Shown here piece after piece: positions 50,509 to 63,684 of a DNA stretch of 64,000 bases. This DNA is from Lichenostomus cassidix (taxonomy: Eukaryota; Chordata; Aves; Passeriformes; Meliphagidae), in assembly GCA_008360975.2 (NCBI GenBank), contig CM039183.1:47545850-47609849 (forward strand), read 5' to 3'. Under the pieces are notes generated by a model. It was not told the origin of the DNA and did not search any database. It saw only the letters and a list, made by a program, of their open reading frames with translations. A program made the translations under genes and the position numbers. Numbering within the stretch: position 1 is the stretch's first letter; each line of letters begins with the position of its first letter.

Positions 50509-53500
50509 CTGCATTAAAGACAACAAGAAACAAAGTTATGTTAAGAGGACCCACATAATTTAAGTGTGGGCTTGTATGCACCCATCTTGCTCCTTTCCTT
50601 TTCTTATGGGCTGCTGTCTGTTCTTCAAACTACTGGAAGTTGGCCAGACCTAGTCTTACAAATGCTGAGGGGTAAAAAAACCCAAAAAAACCCCGAAGAA
50701 CTTAAAAAGAAAATTTAGATTTAAGAATACCTCTTACAAGACTCCAGCTGATGGTCTCATTAAAAACAATGTTCTGTTGCATCACAGAAACACAATGCAA
50801 TGTACAACAAACACAGTCTGCCAAGGTTCTCAGTCCAGCTCTGCAGAGACTACACAGTGGGATTATCTAGATTATATTTATATTTATGGACAGATACATA
50901 TGCAGAGGGGATGTTCACCTAAGGTCCCCTGGAAAGCTTTACAAGGATGACTAATCATGCTTAGGAACAACTGTTCAATCATGAAGAGTTTTGTAGAACT
51001 CCAGAATCAAGTGAAGACTCAAGACAGAGTCAAAACAACTTTATTAGATCTAACAGGTGGTAGCCAGCCATCACTCCTGCTGATGCTGCTTCTCAACCAT
51101 GTGGAAGACACCAAATTTGCAGGAAAACTTGTACTACATGAACTCCTGAAAATGATAAGGAGTAGCCTATATGATTCAAAAACAAGGTTTTCTGGACTCT
51201 TAAATTCCCTTGAAGAATCACTGAAATCTCTATTACATTTAACTGTAACCATGTATGTATTTGAGATATACATATATGGTCAGAAAATAAGAGCACAGCA
51301 GCTCAGAAATATTGGAAGAGACCTTGCTCAGGCATTTTTTTTTCCCTCCTTATCCTTCTTTCTTGTAAAAAATCCTTTGAGGAAGAGAGTTGTAATACAG
51401 TATTTGAGTCTAGAAGTGATTGTTTTGAAAAAAACAGAAATAAGTGAAATAATATTTACATCTGAGGTAATTGTACTGAAATTGTTGCCGCTATAATTTG
51501 TCTTTTTGATTGCAAATCATCAAATTACTTTTCAACATCTTAAGGAGCAGGTTATTTAAGTGAATCTATCAAAAGCAGATACTGAAGTAATAAAAAAGAT
51601 ATCACTTTTAAGGTCTTTTTGAAACTGAGCAAGTACCTAGAACAGCTATGAGACCTGATGCAGAGTTAGAATACAGAATGGCTGTTAATTTGTGCACAAG
51701 TCTGCTCCTTAGCACCTCACAGCCTTAACTGCAATACTCGATTTCTTGAGATAGCTTGCAATTTAACAAAACCAATCTTCAGTAAAACTGAAGCTTGCTG
51801 AACAATGAAAGATACTTTTTCTTCCATATACAGTAGTGAGAAAAAGAAGAAAATGTTCTCTTCAGCACTCAGCAAATATTTGGTTTTTTTCTCTTCTGTA
51901 TCTCATCTCTTTCAGCATGACAATACTAAAGGCCAGTTCTGACTAAAAGAATAAACCAAGAAATATTGCTCTGCATAGAAGACAAAGAAAAATGGAAATG
52001 TTTTCAAGCCAGAGAAGGATTTTACTGTCAAGACACTTCTATGAACAGCGAATTACTATCAAGTAGTTAAGTAATTTGCTACTCAGTACCACGCTTCAAT
52101 CCAGCTACAGAGTCTAAGTAAAATGAGTGTGGTGATTTTAAATCAGTGAAGCCTGGAGTAACTTAACCCAGGCAATTCTGTATTGCCAGGAACCACTCTT
52201 CAGAATACTAGAGTTATAATGGTAAAGAGAGGAAGCAAATTCTCCAGGGGTTAAGAGTCCCTTCAATTCAGAACAACAAAACTAACTCCAGCAGTTTGCC
52301 CTCACCACAAAGAGATGAACAGAGAGAACGTGAATCATCCAAAATGCAAACTTGCACCTGGACTAAATCTCTGTCCCTGTTCAAGCAGCAACTATGAATA
52401 AATTGTGCACAGATGACTGAGGGTGAATGAGAAGACCTGTGCTGGACATACAAAACTGCAGTACAGCAACACATAGGTTCAATCAAGGATAGAGAGGTAC
52501 TGCAAAATCAACAACAGTTCATGTTGAGAGACAGAAACTAAATGCCTACAAACTCAGGTGATGAATTAGCCAAGGTACCACTTAGTAGCTCTGTTGCAAG
52601 TGATAAAGAAGCACTGCAGAGCACAAGGACTACCAGTGGATAAACTGAGAGGAAAAAACCCCACACTTGGAACACCTTACACTGATGTACCATAAATTTC
52701 TGCAGAAGTCAAAATGAAATATTGCAGTTGGATTTAAAAACAAGTCAAAACCCCGCAAATCCACCATCTTCTAATCAGAGGGCAATGTCTGATTACTTCA
52801 TTTTAATTTAAATATACTGATAAATATTACACTACATAGTTGCAGCGACTGCAATAAAAATAAAAGCCAAAACAGACTGAACTCTTCTTTGAAATTAGGG
52901 ATAATATTGTCAAACATCTGAACAGCAGGGTTTGGAGCAGAAAGTGAAGGTTTGCAGTAGTGCTATAATTCCCCCAATATAATAATCAGATACCAGAAAA
53001 CATTAAATGCAAACCAGTTGAGGATATAGATACATCTACACAGATTTACATGATTTAACAAGTTTACTGTTAGAGAACTTGAGAAAAATAACTGTAGAAA
53101 ATAACTGCATTCTATTTGACTTCAATTGAGCAATACCTACAAAATATGAGCACTTCCATCATAACCCACTTCAGCCATCATGAAGTTCATTTATTCTTAC
53201 TAAAACCAACTCAGCAGACAACCCTTAAGCAAGAAACCAAAAGAAAATAGCTCTAGATATTATATACCTGCTGCTTCTTCTTAAAAGAAATAAAAGCAGC
53301 AATATTCAGCATGCCTCTATAGGGATGAGGGAGAGGTTTCCAGCTCCAATCTCAGAGAGTTTTCAAAGTTTTTTTTAGGCAAAACAAAACAAAGATATGA
53401 GTGGAGAGAAGTTCTTCTCCAGAAAACTCTGAAATTGTGGGGATTTTTTCTGTATTACAGCAGTTTTTAAAGCATTTCAAAGGAGATATTTACTTCAACC

Positions 53501-56500
53501 AGGTTTTTTTCTACAGTGCCTTATTTCACTGTGCCTCCTGCTGGTGTCTTTCCCAAAGAATAGCCTGTGCTCTGTGGTTTAATGGATAGCTAAGACATAC
53601 CTGCCCTTTCCTTGACTTCTGCTGCTTTTGGTAAAAGCCAAACTAAACCTCAGTGTCTGAATCACAGGAAACCTCAAAAATGCCAATATTATTACCACAT
53701 TTACTACAGATGTTTCCTCTTGCTCCAGACTTTTTCTCCCAGCTACGAAAGAAAGAAACTCTCCTGTGCTCTTCTGATAAAGCTCCTCTGCTTTCAGCTG
53801 AAGAGGTAGTTGCAGCCCCTATTTACTCTCTGAGTCTGATCATACAGCTGTTGACAGATGATTTTAGCTCCCACTAACTTCAATATCAAATCCAATATGA
53901 AACCTCTATTCAGTAGCTCAGAAAAAAACAGAGAAAAATCTAAACAGACTTTAAATGCCCTTCATAATAGATCTCACTTTGACTTTGCAAATGCAGTATC
54001 TATAAAGGCTGAGGAAAGAAAAACAAAAATGGATTCTTTGTACTTTGTCTCTCTGATTAACATGATGGTATCAAGGCTGCCACATGCCAGTTCTGTTTCA
54101 CCTTCCTCTTTGGCACCCTCATCAATCAGGCAGACAAAAATGACAACATACCGTGACAGCTACCAATCCTTTGGGCTTGCTAAAATAAAAATAGTATGGT
54201 AACCTCAGAATTGTGACCTGAAGTAGACAAATGTGCAGTGAGGATGCATGCATATTTCTGCTAAAGGTGATCTCTAAAGAATGTCCTAGAATGCTCTCAT
54301 CTAGATTAAGCAGTTACTGCATGGAAGTTTTAAAATTTCATTAACACTCTATCCCAATACTTGTGTGCAGACAGACTCACTCCAATCTTTTGGAGTAAAA
54401 AAGTCCCAGTATTTTATACTCAATGGCATAAATCAACAGTCAGGAGGCTAGTGGAGAAGAGGAATGTGAAGATAGAAGTCTCTTCTGTTGATAGAAGAGA
54501 CGAACAGAGATGGCATGGAATGCCAGCCATGGCAAAGAAATTGCTGTAGAACAGTTGTGTCTTTTAATACTAGTATTTATAGTGTTGTTATATATTTTGA
54601 GATTGGGACTTTCGAACATCTTTCATGCAAATCATCCATCTAATTACTAAGAAAAGGTATTTCTTTTATCCACTAAAAATCACTGGGAGAGCCAGTAAAA
54701 GCAAAAGAAACAAATAAATATACTTAGATCCTCAGCTGGCTTCCAATAAAGTCCTTCCCCAAGCAGTGAAAGAGATAAAGGCTTTCATAAAAGGTAAGCT
54801 GACAAAACAACAAACATGCTGAGAGTGGTTATTTTTGCAGAAAGGGCTAAGTAATGGAAATCAGTGCTGCTTCATAATTCTATTAATGTCAAAATAAATT
54901 TCAAACAACACTACTAAAAATCTAAATAATTTATAATTTCTGAATCCCCATCAGGGGAGTAGCTTCAGCATTCTGGAAACAGCTTGAAAAAATCCCCTAA
55001 ATTAAGTAATGATATGTATAGAAAGGCATATTGAAAAGCCACAGGTTTGTTATAAAAGAAATAATGCAGACCTTCTCATATACTTGGACTTTGTACCAGC
55101 CACTTTATTAAATGACAGAGGAGAAAAAGAAATACCTCAGGAAATAATATTTGGAACAATCAGAAGCATGGCATGACTCCCACAGAGACAGGACAATTCA
55201 GACAGAAAGCTAAAGAGCAACAGTATGCAGTAAATGAGATGTAGACAATCAGAAATATTGAAAAAGCTCATCTCTGTTCTACTTTACCCGATCTGAACCC
55301 TAAAGCTGCAGAACACCTAGAAAATTCCAAAGGCAGACATGATAAGAAGAAATTACTGACCCTTCTGCAACCCACTTTATCACAACAAACATGCCTACCC
55401 TAAAGGTGTTACTAAGAATGGTATGAGGATTCCAGAAAGATTACAGAATTGTAAGATCATTCTCAGCTACATTAAGGAAAAGAAAAAAAAAACAAACAAA
55501 TAAAAAACCTCCAGTTTTAATGGGTGAACAAGTTTCTGCTCTAAGCACTAAGCTGAAAGTGACTGTGGGTTCAGTAGAACTTCTATGTTTCTATTCAACA
55601 TCTGTTTCTTTGTAGATTTTAAACTCTTCTCTGAAAGCCCAAGTATTGGCCACATATCCCAAGATCCTTACTTTATAAATTATTATTAACACTGCATCAC
55701 TTGTTATCCTCTACATGAAATATTTAAGCTACTCAAATACTGATTAAAGATGCTAGAATAACAGTAGCAACAAAAAAGTTGACTCTGCTAGAGGGGTAGG
55801 GCAGCCATTGGAACAAATGCATCTTAATCCTATTCAGCCAAAACTGCCTGGAAAAAATGACAAAGTCAGCCCCTGAAACAAACAATAAATACCTTAATCC
55901 CTTTAATAAGAGTATCGCCTTACAGCAGGAACTTAGGCCATTTTGATAGCCGGTTTCAGGTATTATTGTAGCCTGTTTCTTGGCTTAGTTACATCCTCCA
56001 CTACTTCCAGCCAGTCATCTGACTCACAGAAGGCAGGAATTACTTGCCTTGCTGCACTCTGACCCAAGGTAATGATTAGATACATACAAATGATTCATAC
56101 AAATTTATCTTCATTCCTTGAGCTTCCACACGTGACATAGTACAAACTACCATCTCTAACAACACCTGGTGCATGTTGCTGCTGTTATTTCTGTAATCCA
56201 CATGTGCACATGCTGACTTCCAAAGCCATCAGTGTTCCTTCCACCAACAAAGAAACCCTACGATCTCCAGCTACCAGCACTTGCTAAAATGCTCTTCTTA
56301 CCTCCAGCATTTACTTGTGTGCAAAACCACTTTGCTGTAGCTTACTGGTCTAAATATGCTACTCAAGAGAAACTGGATTTTTAATGTAATGAATTGCTCC
56401 TTTGCATTTCAGACATATCTTTGTCCATCTGTCTTTGGCATGCTAAGAGGGGTTCGAGTGACTATAAAAATAAATAAACGTATTATTTAAGGAAAGTGTC

Positions 56501-56847
56501 TGGGAAAACTGAAGTCAAACATGGGGTGTAGCTGGCATCATTACTCAGAATAGGGTATATACTTTCTTCCCACACTTTTTAATTAATGAAAACCTATTGC
56601 TCTTGTTTGTGTTATTGTCCATGTTTCCTAAGTTCTCATGATCACTCCAGCACTTATAATCAATTTCTGCTCATTTGACTTTGATCATGGTTTATACTAG
56701 AGGCTAACAAAAAATACCTCATTAGGAATGATCGATTACAACAGACCGAGAATGGTGAAAATATCTGCAGTAAAATGTCAATGCCTTTGTTCCACCAAGA
56801 AATCCACCGTGCAGAAAAAATACAGGAGAAACTGGGGGAAAGTATAC
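50509..56847 (-). other. UTRN: UTRN intron (6.3 kb)
   Basis: This is the intron between the second coiled-coil exon and the variable-tail exon. It begins GTATAC and ends in a good pyrimidine tract plus AG. It is ordinary A+T-rich DNA with no transposon that I recognise. On the opposite strand it contains a 179-codon open frame at 50957-51496, treated as a finding, not as a gene. Confidence 0.85.
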
Positions 56848-57091
56848 CTGCTCAAGTAGCTGCCGCAGCCGGTGAAGCTGAGACTCCAACTGCTTATTGT
56901 GATCTTCCAATATTTGCATCCTTGCTTCCAGCCGACCTTTATGTTGCCTCAGGAGTTTAGCTTCAGCAATGAGCTCAGCATCTTCAGAAGCATGCTGAGG
57001 TGACACAATGGAGTCAGGAGGTGATGCAAGAGGGTTTATTCCTCTCCGAAGATGTTGCTCCTTTAGTTGCTCATATTCTATCTGCAGACTC
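56848..57091 (-). CDS. UTRN: UTRN coding exon (exon 70-like): dystrobrevin-binding coiled coil
   Basis: This 244-bp exon supplies the last base of the split Arg codon, then 81 whole codons, and ends exactly on a codon (CAG). The first part, [14 protein letters not shown], continues the first coiled-coil helix. A Pro/Ser-rich linker follows, with SPPDSIVSP visible. The second helix contains [19 protein letters not shown] and [19 protein letters not shown], with leucines at heptad spacing. This second helix is the most conserved part of the dystrophin/utrophin tail and pairs with dystrobrevin in the glycoprotein complex. The acceptor is atatactag and the donor CAG|GTATAC. Only 378 bp separate it from the preceding exon. 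Confidence 0.97.
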
Positions 57092-57469
57092 CTAGTATAT
57101 TTAAAAGTGGAGGAGAAGGATGGCTTGATCAAGTAAATGAAAATAAAAGACTAAGACCAAATTATGTTATCACCCCCAACTAACAACACAAACAGCTCAT
57201 ACAAAGACAACGCTTTGACTTGTGTTTTATGGGGGAGAAAAAAAAGGCAGTGAAGTAGAATGGAAACTAATTTATTGCTTAACAGACACTCCCTCTTCTA
57301 CCTAACAGAGCCAAGCTATGCACAATGTATGCCTTCATTTGGGATTGTTAGGTTTTTTTTTTTTTGCTAAAATCAGACTTCTAGGTCTTTCTCCTCTTCA
57401 ACACAATACATGCATGGCTCAAACAACAATGAAATGACAATTCAGACATGAGTAGGATGATTATGAGAC

Positions 57470-57628
57470 CTTTGCTCTTCCTCAAGGTCAGCGATGATAC
57501 GCTCCAATTCTCCCCGCTCTTCCTTCTCCACTGACTTGAGTATCTGAGCAGGACTCTGCGGCTGACTCACAGGTGACTCTCCTCCCAGCGTCTGACAGTA
57601 CTGCTGGATAAGGGCATGCTCATCCTCT
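57470..57628 (-). CDS. UTRN: UTRN coding exon (exon 69-like): start of C-terminal coiled coil
   Basis: This 159-bp exon is the same length as dystrophin exon 74. It starts with the last base of a codon and ends with two bases (AG) of an Arg codon completed in the next exon. The peptide runs from [14 protein letters not shown] through a Ser/Pro/Gln linker to [16 protein letters not shown], the first helix of the coiled coil. In the dystrophin family this region lies just after the syntrophin-binding sites and helps bind dystrobrevin under the membrane. The acceptor reads tttattgtttcag. The donor is AAAG followed by GTCTCA, which is a poor match to GTRAGT. The open frame seen further upstream of the acceptor (to 57999) is intron and does not resemble utrophin. 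Confidence 0.96.
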
Positions 57629-59900
57629 CTGAAACAATAAAACAACACCGATAAAGACAGCAGTAAAACATTTATTATGTGAGCAAACGCCTCTATCCAG
57701 CTGAGGAATTTTGTTTGTTTACGGAAAAGGATAAAGTAAGGAGGAACAAAGCTTAAAAAACATACTGAAAGGGAATCATATAAACATACAGTGCACAGGA
57801 AAAAAATATTTATCTGCAATAAATGATCGTTTAGTTCAATGTATGCATAAAAAACAAATGCTGCTAGTGGTTTGAAAATAGACAATGAAAACAAGAATGA
57901 GAGATAATATAAACCAAAGAAGACTGATTTGAAATGCCTTAAAAATAAAAAAACCCCAACAGAATCTGCTAGGTCCATTTTTTTAACAATATGTGACATT
58001 TTTTAAATTTTTAGGAGATAATTTTAGTTTGCTCAATTTACCTAATAGAATTAGAGAAAAAAATCCCCACAGAATTCTCCGCAAAGTCATAAAGCAATGA
58101 ATCATCAAGCATCTAGGTAACCCTGTGCACTGCACAAAGGGACTGACAATGCTTCAAAAATAATCTTAGAGGTTTTGAATTAGCACTGTATTTCCATTTT
58201 TCTCCTCCTATTTTTATATACACACACAATACCTTGAAATTCTGCATTGGTAGTAGATTTCCTTCTTAGAGTTTCAGGGATAGAAATAAACTATAACACT
58301 GTCCTCCTTCTGACTCACATGAAATTACCTTCTGGTAAGGAGATACAGAAGTCCTGACACTTTCAATTATGCTTTAATACCCAAGTGAATTTGGTTTTAT
58401 ATAGATGTGCCTTACTTTCCAAGTTGCTGGTTTTTCTCCATAAATAAAGTCAGATGGATAGAGAGTGAAAGATACCAAGTCCTAAAACCAGTTTGCTTGC
58501 TTGCTTACTCAAGAAGGACGAATCAACAGCAGAAAAACATATATTATTCATCTTTTAAGAGAGAAATGGCTGCAGCAGTACAAATGCTGAAGAAAAACCT
58601 CCTTAAATTATTTTCTTTACTTGACTACAAACCAGAGACTGCATACTCTGATACCACGAAGTATTGTCCCCACAAACTTTACCCTGAAGATCTCCTACAG
58701 TTAAAGCATGGTCATAGCAGAATGACAAACACATGAGCAGTATGCACACACATATTCAGGTTTGATTTGGAAAACAGACTTTTCCATAGTTAGAATACTT
58801 CATGCGCTAACTTTTTTCTCCTATTCTTGGAAAGCAGCAGCTGTGAATTCTGATATCAACCAATTATGGAAGAAAAAGTATCCTTGAGTACTGCTTTGAA
58901 AGTACATGCAAAAAATCGGAAGTTCATTATATGCAAAGTATTTCCTTTCCAAATAAAAGTGTAATGGAGCTTATCAAGAGGCTTTTTAAAATTTCCTGTC
59001 AGTCAATTCAACATCGTTCATCACAGAATTTCCAAATGTACAGTCAGTTGAATGAACAGTACAACCAGTTATTTAGAAAAGTATACCCTAGAAAAAACAG
59101 CAGTTATTTCTGCAGTGAGAAATAGTCTATAAATAAGTTGCATATACAAGTAAAACACATTAGGTGTCTTACAGGCCATGCATATGAATCAGGGGTTTCC
59201 TCAGAAATAAGTTCAAACTCTTGGGACAAAAGGAGAAAATGCATGTGACAGGAACAGATGAGAGTGCCATAAATACTGTTTTGTGTAATGAAAAACCTTA
59301 TTTTATCCTGTTGAACCAGGAGTTTTTGGTAGCTCTGTATATCAACATCCATTTAAAAGATTCATCTGTATTAGAAGCAAGACAAACCAGATTTGATAAA
59401 TCCTGATTCCTGGTGTGTGTGTCTCTTGGAAAAGTACTTCTATCATTTAGCAAAAAGATTTGGTTCTTTGTAGTACTACTTAAGACAAAATTTGTACTGA
59501 AGACGAATCCTATAGTAGAACAACATTGATTTATTTTTTCCCCAAGGATAACTACTCACTATCTACCCAAAGTTATCATGTAGCTTCCATTTTTCAACCT
59601 GTCACTGAGATTTAAAAATTTAGACTCTTACAATCAAAGAAATGTACACCAAGTAAGACTATGCCTGCCAAAAAAAAGTCTAGACAAAAAAAAAATATGG
59701 CCTGTGGCAGTTCTGTCCACTGAATTAAAAACCTAATTATTGAGTTTTGCTTTTAAAAATGAGTAGAAAGTTTAAAGAAAATAACGTACAGTCACTTATG
59801 TCTTATCTGTCTTGGATGTAATCAATACTACACTCAGGAGAAGAAATGACAACATGGATCTTCTCTGCAAATTAATAAATTGAATTATTTTTCCATTGAA

Positions 59901-59925
59901 TACATATATATATATATGCATACAT
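59901..59925. repeat. (TA)n tract in UTRN intron
   Basis: A run of TA dinucleotides ending in ATGCATACATA. Confidence 0.88.
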
Positions 59926-60054
59926 AGTTTAGATATAATTGCGGTTGCATATGCATTTAAGTCCTTAATAAAAATAGTGATATCCAAGAGTGTTAGCTGA
60001 AAAAGAAACAGAAAGAAACAGAACAGTGTTCCTTTTTTTGCCCCCTTACCTACC

Positions 60055-60071
60055 AAAAAAAAAAAAAAAAA
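60055..60071. repeat. A17 tract in UTRN intron
   Basis: A plus-strand poly(A) run. There is no AATAAA close upstream on the same strand, so a retroposed end is not supported here. Confidence 0.85.
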
Positions 60072-63000
60072 GCCTCTATCTGCTTTATCTTCTTCACTAC
60101 TTGAGTGATCTCAGGGAAACTCATAATCACCATTATTTTCCATTAGGCTACTTCAAACTAAAACAAAGGCTAGTGTGGTTAATGGAGTTTGGATCAGGTC
60201 CCAGTGCGATAATTAAAACCTCACTGTACTTCTCTACCCTTTAGTCATCTTGACAAAAATACCCTACCCCTTACAACTAAATTTTTGCCAAAATGATGTA
60301 ACTCCTCTGGGGGCTTCAAACTCTGCAGGGCACAGCCCTGCAAAATGTGCAGAGTACTCTGTGACCGAAATGGCCACAGCAAGCCAAGAGCACTAGCAAT
60401 TCAATGTCACTCCTTCAGTGAGCACAAAAACAGTGTTAATTTAAGTGATGCTGTGTAACTACACATACAGCCTTCTTTTCTGTAGGGTGTTGATGATGTC
60501 AGGAAATGTTCACTTGATCTAGTTTAGTCTGGTTATTTTAATTAGGCATCAAAAAGCTGCTGTCTACATTTTTAAATGGTGAATTAGTTCATAAACAATA
60601 TTTAGGTCATCGAAAATGAATCTTTTTTAAAATAGGGTTCTGTAAAGCTGGATTTTTTTATATTTATTGGAATTCGTTGAATCTGAGATTCTGTCAAGAT
60701 TTTGCATTAGATGTAACCTCATTTTTAATGAAACTCATAAATGCTTTTAAAATAGAGTTTACACAGTAAATGCTTACACACTTTTGACTGTACTGTGATC
60801 TAGTAGATAAGATGAACACACTTAAATACAGATAATTACATATTTTAGTCTCACAGTTATTCAGTCCAGAAAAAAACTAATTTCCCTCCTCTCCCACTGG
60901 TTCAGAGTCTCAGAAAGCATACTGGAGAGGCTGCGAATATCGATTGCTCTTTTTTCAGACATCACACATTGAAATTGACAGCAGGCTTTTTCACAGGCAC
61001 TTGATAAAGGAAGACTTCTGAAGCAAATGTGTATTTTTACCATGTGTTCTACCTTTGGCCTGTCTTGAAAAATTACTAGTTTGAAAAAACACAGCCTTGA
61101 ACCTGCAGCAGCAAACCTCATTACTGTAATTAAGATCGATTCATTAGTAGCACAGGGCTTCCAGGACAGGGCTTCAAATGACCTACAACATAAGGTCATT
61201 GTTCTATGCCAGGCAAATACTTTTATTTTTCAGAATCTGGGACATTGTCCTGTAGAAGTGGTAGGAGATGGCAATCAGCAATCACAATAAAAGCATCACG
61301 TAAAAATTAATTCCTCACTCTTTCTTGGTGGTTATTTTACTGAATACCCCATGTCCTCTGAGAAACAACTAGAAGTATACAAAGTCCTTCGACAGCAGAG
61401 GCTGCAGTTCCTATTCTGTATTTCACCATAGTAAAAAGCAGCAAACAAGACATCACAGAAGGTCAGACTTGAAAGAAGTACATCTCAGAGGAAAAGAACA
61501 CCCCAACGAAGAAGCCCAGGGAAAACAGCCTTTGAAGTGTCCTATTCTTTTAGTGGACATATATTTTCAAGAGGTCTATTCCAAAACATGCATTGTGCAT
61601 AGAGAAAGCAAAAGGCAAATAAAGCTGCATATAATCTCACTTTTATTGAACTATGCCACGAAAAAAAGAATCAGATTTCCTGACCATCATTTTTCATCAG
61701 TGCATTATTTTATCTGATTAAGAAAACTGATTACTAAATTGGATTTAAGATAGGAAGATGGGGTTATTTGTGAACTTACTTCATTGACAATTGTCATTTT
61801 AGCTGTAGCTCTTATACTAAGCACCATGCATTCTAGTCCAAATAAAGTGTATCTTGACCTACTGATGCTATGAGACATACTAGAATAAGGATGAAGAAGG
61901 CACTCAAAAATGCTTTGGCTAATTTACTTGTTCTTCTCCTAATTTTACCACCATATGAAACTAATTTCTCATTGTGACAAGATACCTTTTAACCACTTAT
62001 ATCCTGTCACAGTATTCAGTTACTACATACTGGGACTCCAGTTTGACTTGTATTACATTAAGTAGCAGTGCCAGGTAAAAGTATCAGTGGCCTTCCTCTC
62101 TGAACTTGTTCCACTTCTGAACCTGAGTGCAGAGTTCCCTAACAAATAAAATTTCAGGTATGTTCCAACTCTGCCTTCAGATGAGCGTGAAATAGCATCA
62201 ACAATGCTGCAGACGTGAAGATAGCTGGTAGTAAAGGCATTAACCAGAAAACAGCTATTAAGCATCTGCATTTATTCTGCAAGTATTTATACCATGCCCA
62301 GTGCAATTAACTTCAGTATGGGCTTGATAGGATAGTTCATAAATTACAGGAATAAGAGTTATACTCTTGTTCTATTTTCCTAACAATTTTTATTATCATT
62401 CTACAACACCACGATTTATCAAATTGTGAGGCATAGCTGTCTGTTAGGGACATTATTTATCATTCTTTGTTGTAAAGACTTAATATTTTCCTTATGCTCA
62501 TCTTCATTTGTGAATAGGCAAGTCTGCTTTAAAGACAGAGATGCTTTTACATGAATTAAAGCCAAAAAAAATCCATCATGACATTTTAGCCTAAACATCT
62601 ACAACTATCTAATGTATAGAGAAGACGACATGAAGGAAAAGCTTTTTATTCAATACATTTGTACCAGAAAATTAATGCATGAGAGCATTAGAATATTTTT
62701 AAAGAAGCTGGACATACTACAGTAGAGACTGTGCCTTTTTTTGCTATCTACAAGTATTTTTCTGATTAAAGAAAATGCCTTTTTTAATGGAATTCACGTA
62801 TCTTTAGGGAAGGGGAGGGTTATAAAAGCTTAGCTAGAGAGATAGTAGTCACAATGACATTCAAGAAAACAGGTTAGTTAAAACCCAAGAATTATCTTTG
62901 ATGACTGCTTTCTTAATCAAATGGCATACTGTAAAACAGTCCTGAAAACAAACTCATTATGTTTAACTGAGAGCAGAAGTTCTCTTATTCAAATGTAGAT

Positions 63001-63523
63001 GACTTCTTTCATATAATCTTTGAAGCATGAAGAGTGTTAAAAGTATTGCTGCTGAACTTGTGAACCTTAAAAGACCAAAGCACAGTAACTTTCAAAATCA
63101 AGTTTTCAAAAAAGGCAACACTGCCTCTGTTCTGTCTATTCACAATAAACTGAAGGACTCTTCAGGACCAATAAAAATAAGATGATGAAACAGAACTCCA
63201 ATTATGAGAAGCAAAGAATTTGATTTCCAAACTAGTAATTGTAATTGTAATTGTTTCCTGAATGTCTGAAACAATACTGTAAAAAGAAATTTTGCTCAGA
63301 GAGGTTTACCTCTGAGATGAAAAAATATGTATTCACATTTCAAACTGCTCCTTTGAGCAGTTTTACGCCATCCCCATTTCTATGTCAAATGGCATTTAAA
63401 AAATAATAATAGATTTGAACTATAATCCTAAATTCCCAATGTTTCACCAACTTCTGATCCAAACTTCATAGCTCTGTAGATCCCTGGAAAAGCCTCTTCA
63501 TCCAGAAGGTCTGTCAAGCACTG

Positions 63524-63684
63524 CAAGAGGTAGCCCAGGGCAGTGGTTGAGTCACTATCACTGGTATTTAAAGGAGGCAGATGTGGCACTTGAGAACCTG
63601 GTTTAGTAGTGAACTTGGGAGATGCATGGTTTTTGGTTGGATTAGTGATCTTAAAGGCCTTTTCCAACCCAAATGATTCTATGA
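63524..63684 (+). mobile_element. CR1 LINE 3' end in UTRN intron
   Basis: Sense-oriented CR1 tail: AGAGGTAGCCCAGGGCAGTG, then a GTTGAGTCACTATCACTGG block, a TGGTTTAGTAGTGAACTTGG block, GGTTGGATTAGTGATCTTAA, and the end CCAACCCAAATGATTCTATG. This is the classic CR1 3' end and it stops at a single ATTCTATGA unit. It lies in the upstream UTRN intron, antisense to the gene. The antisense open frame here is a shadow. Sequence from about 63440 may be an extension, but the match is too weak to include. Confidence 0.92.

Noticed and set aside
56722..57999. That the C-terminal exons belong to dystrophin (DMD)
   Set aside because: The coiled-coil second helix is shared by both paralogues, but the flanking peptides ([35 protein letters not shown]) and the Arg-Pro-Gln-Ala-Met end fit utrophin.
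57629..57999. Extension of the exon frame upstream of 57628 as coding sequence
   Set aside because: The extra residues are hydrophobic and unlike utrophin, and a proper acceptor AG lies at the start of the recognised peptide.
59104..59352. Possible exon with donor CCT|GTAAGA on the minus strand
   Set aside because: The peptide before the donor does not resemble any part of the utrophin tail, and the phase needed before the 159-bp exon is not met.
60861..61199. 112-residue minus-strand open frame as a missing UTRN exon
   Set aside because: It has no similarity to the syntrophin-binding region and no suitable phase or splice sites.
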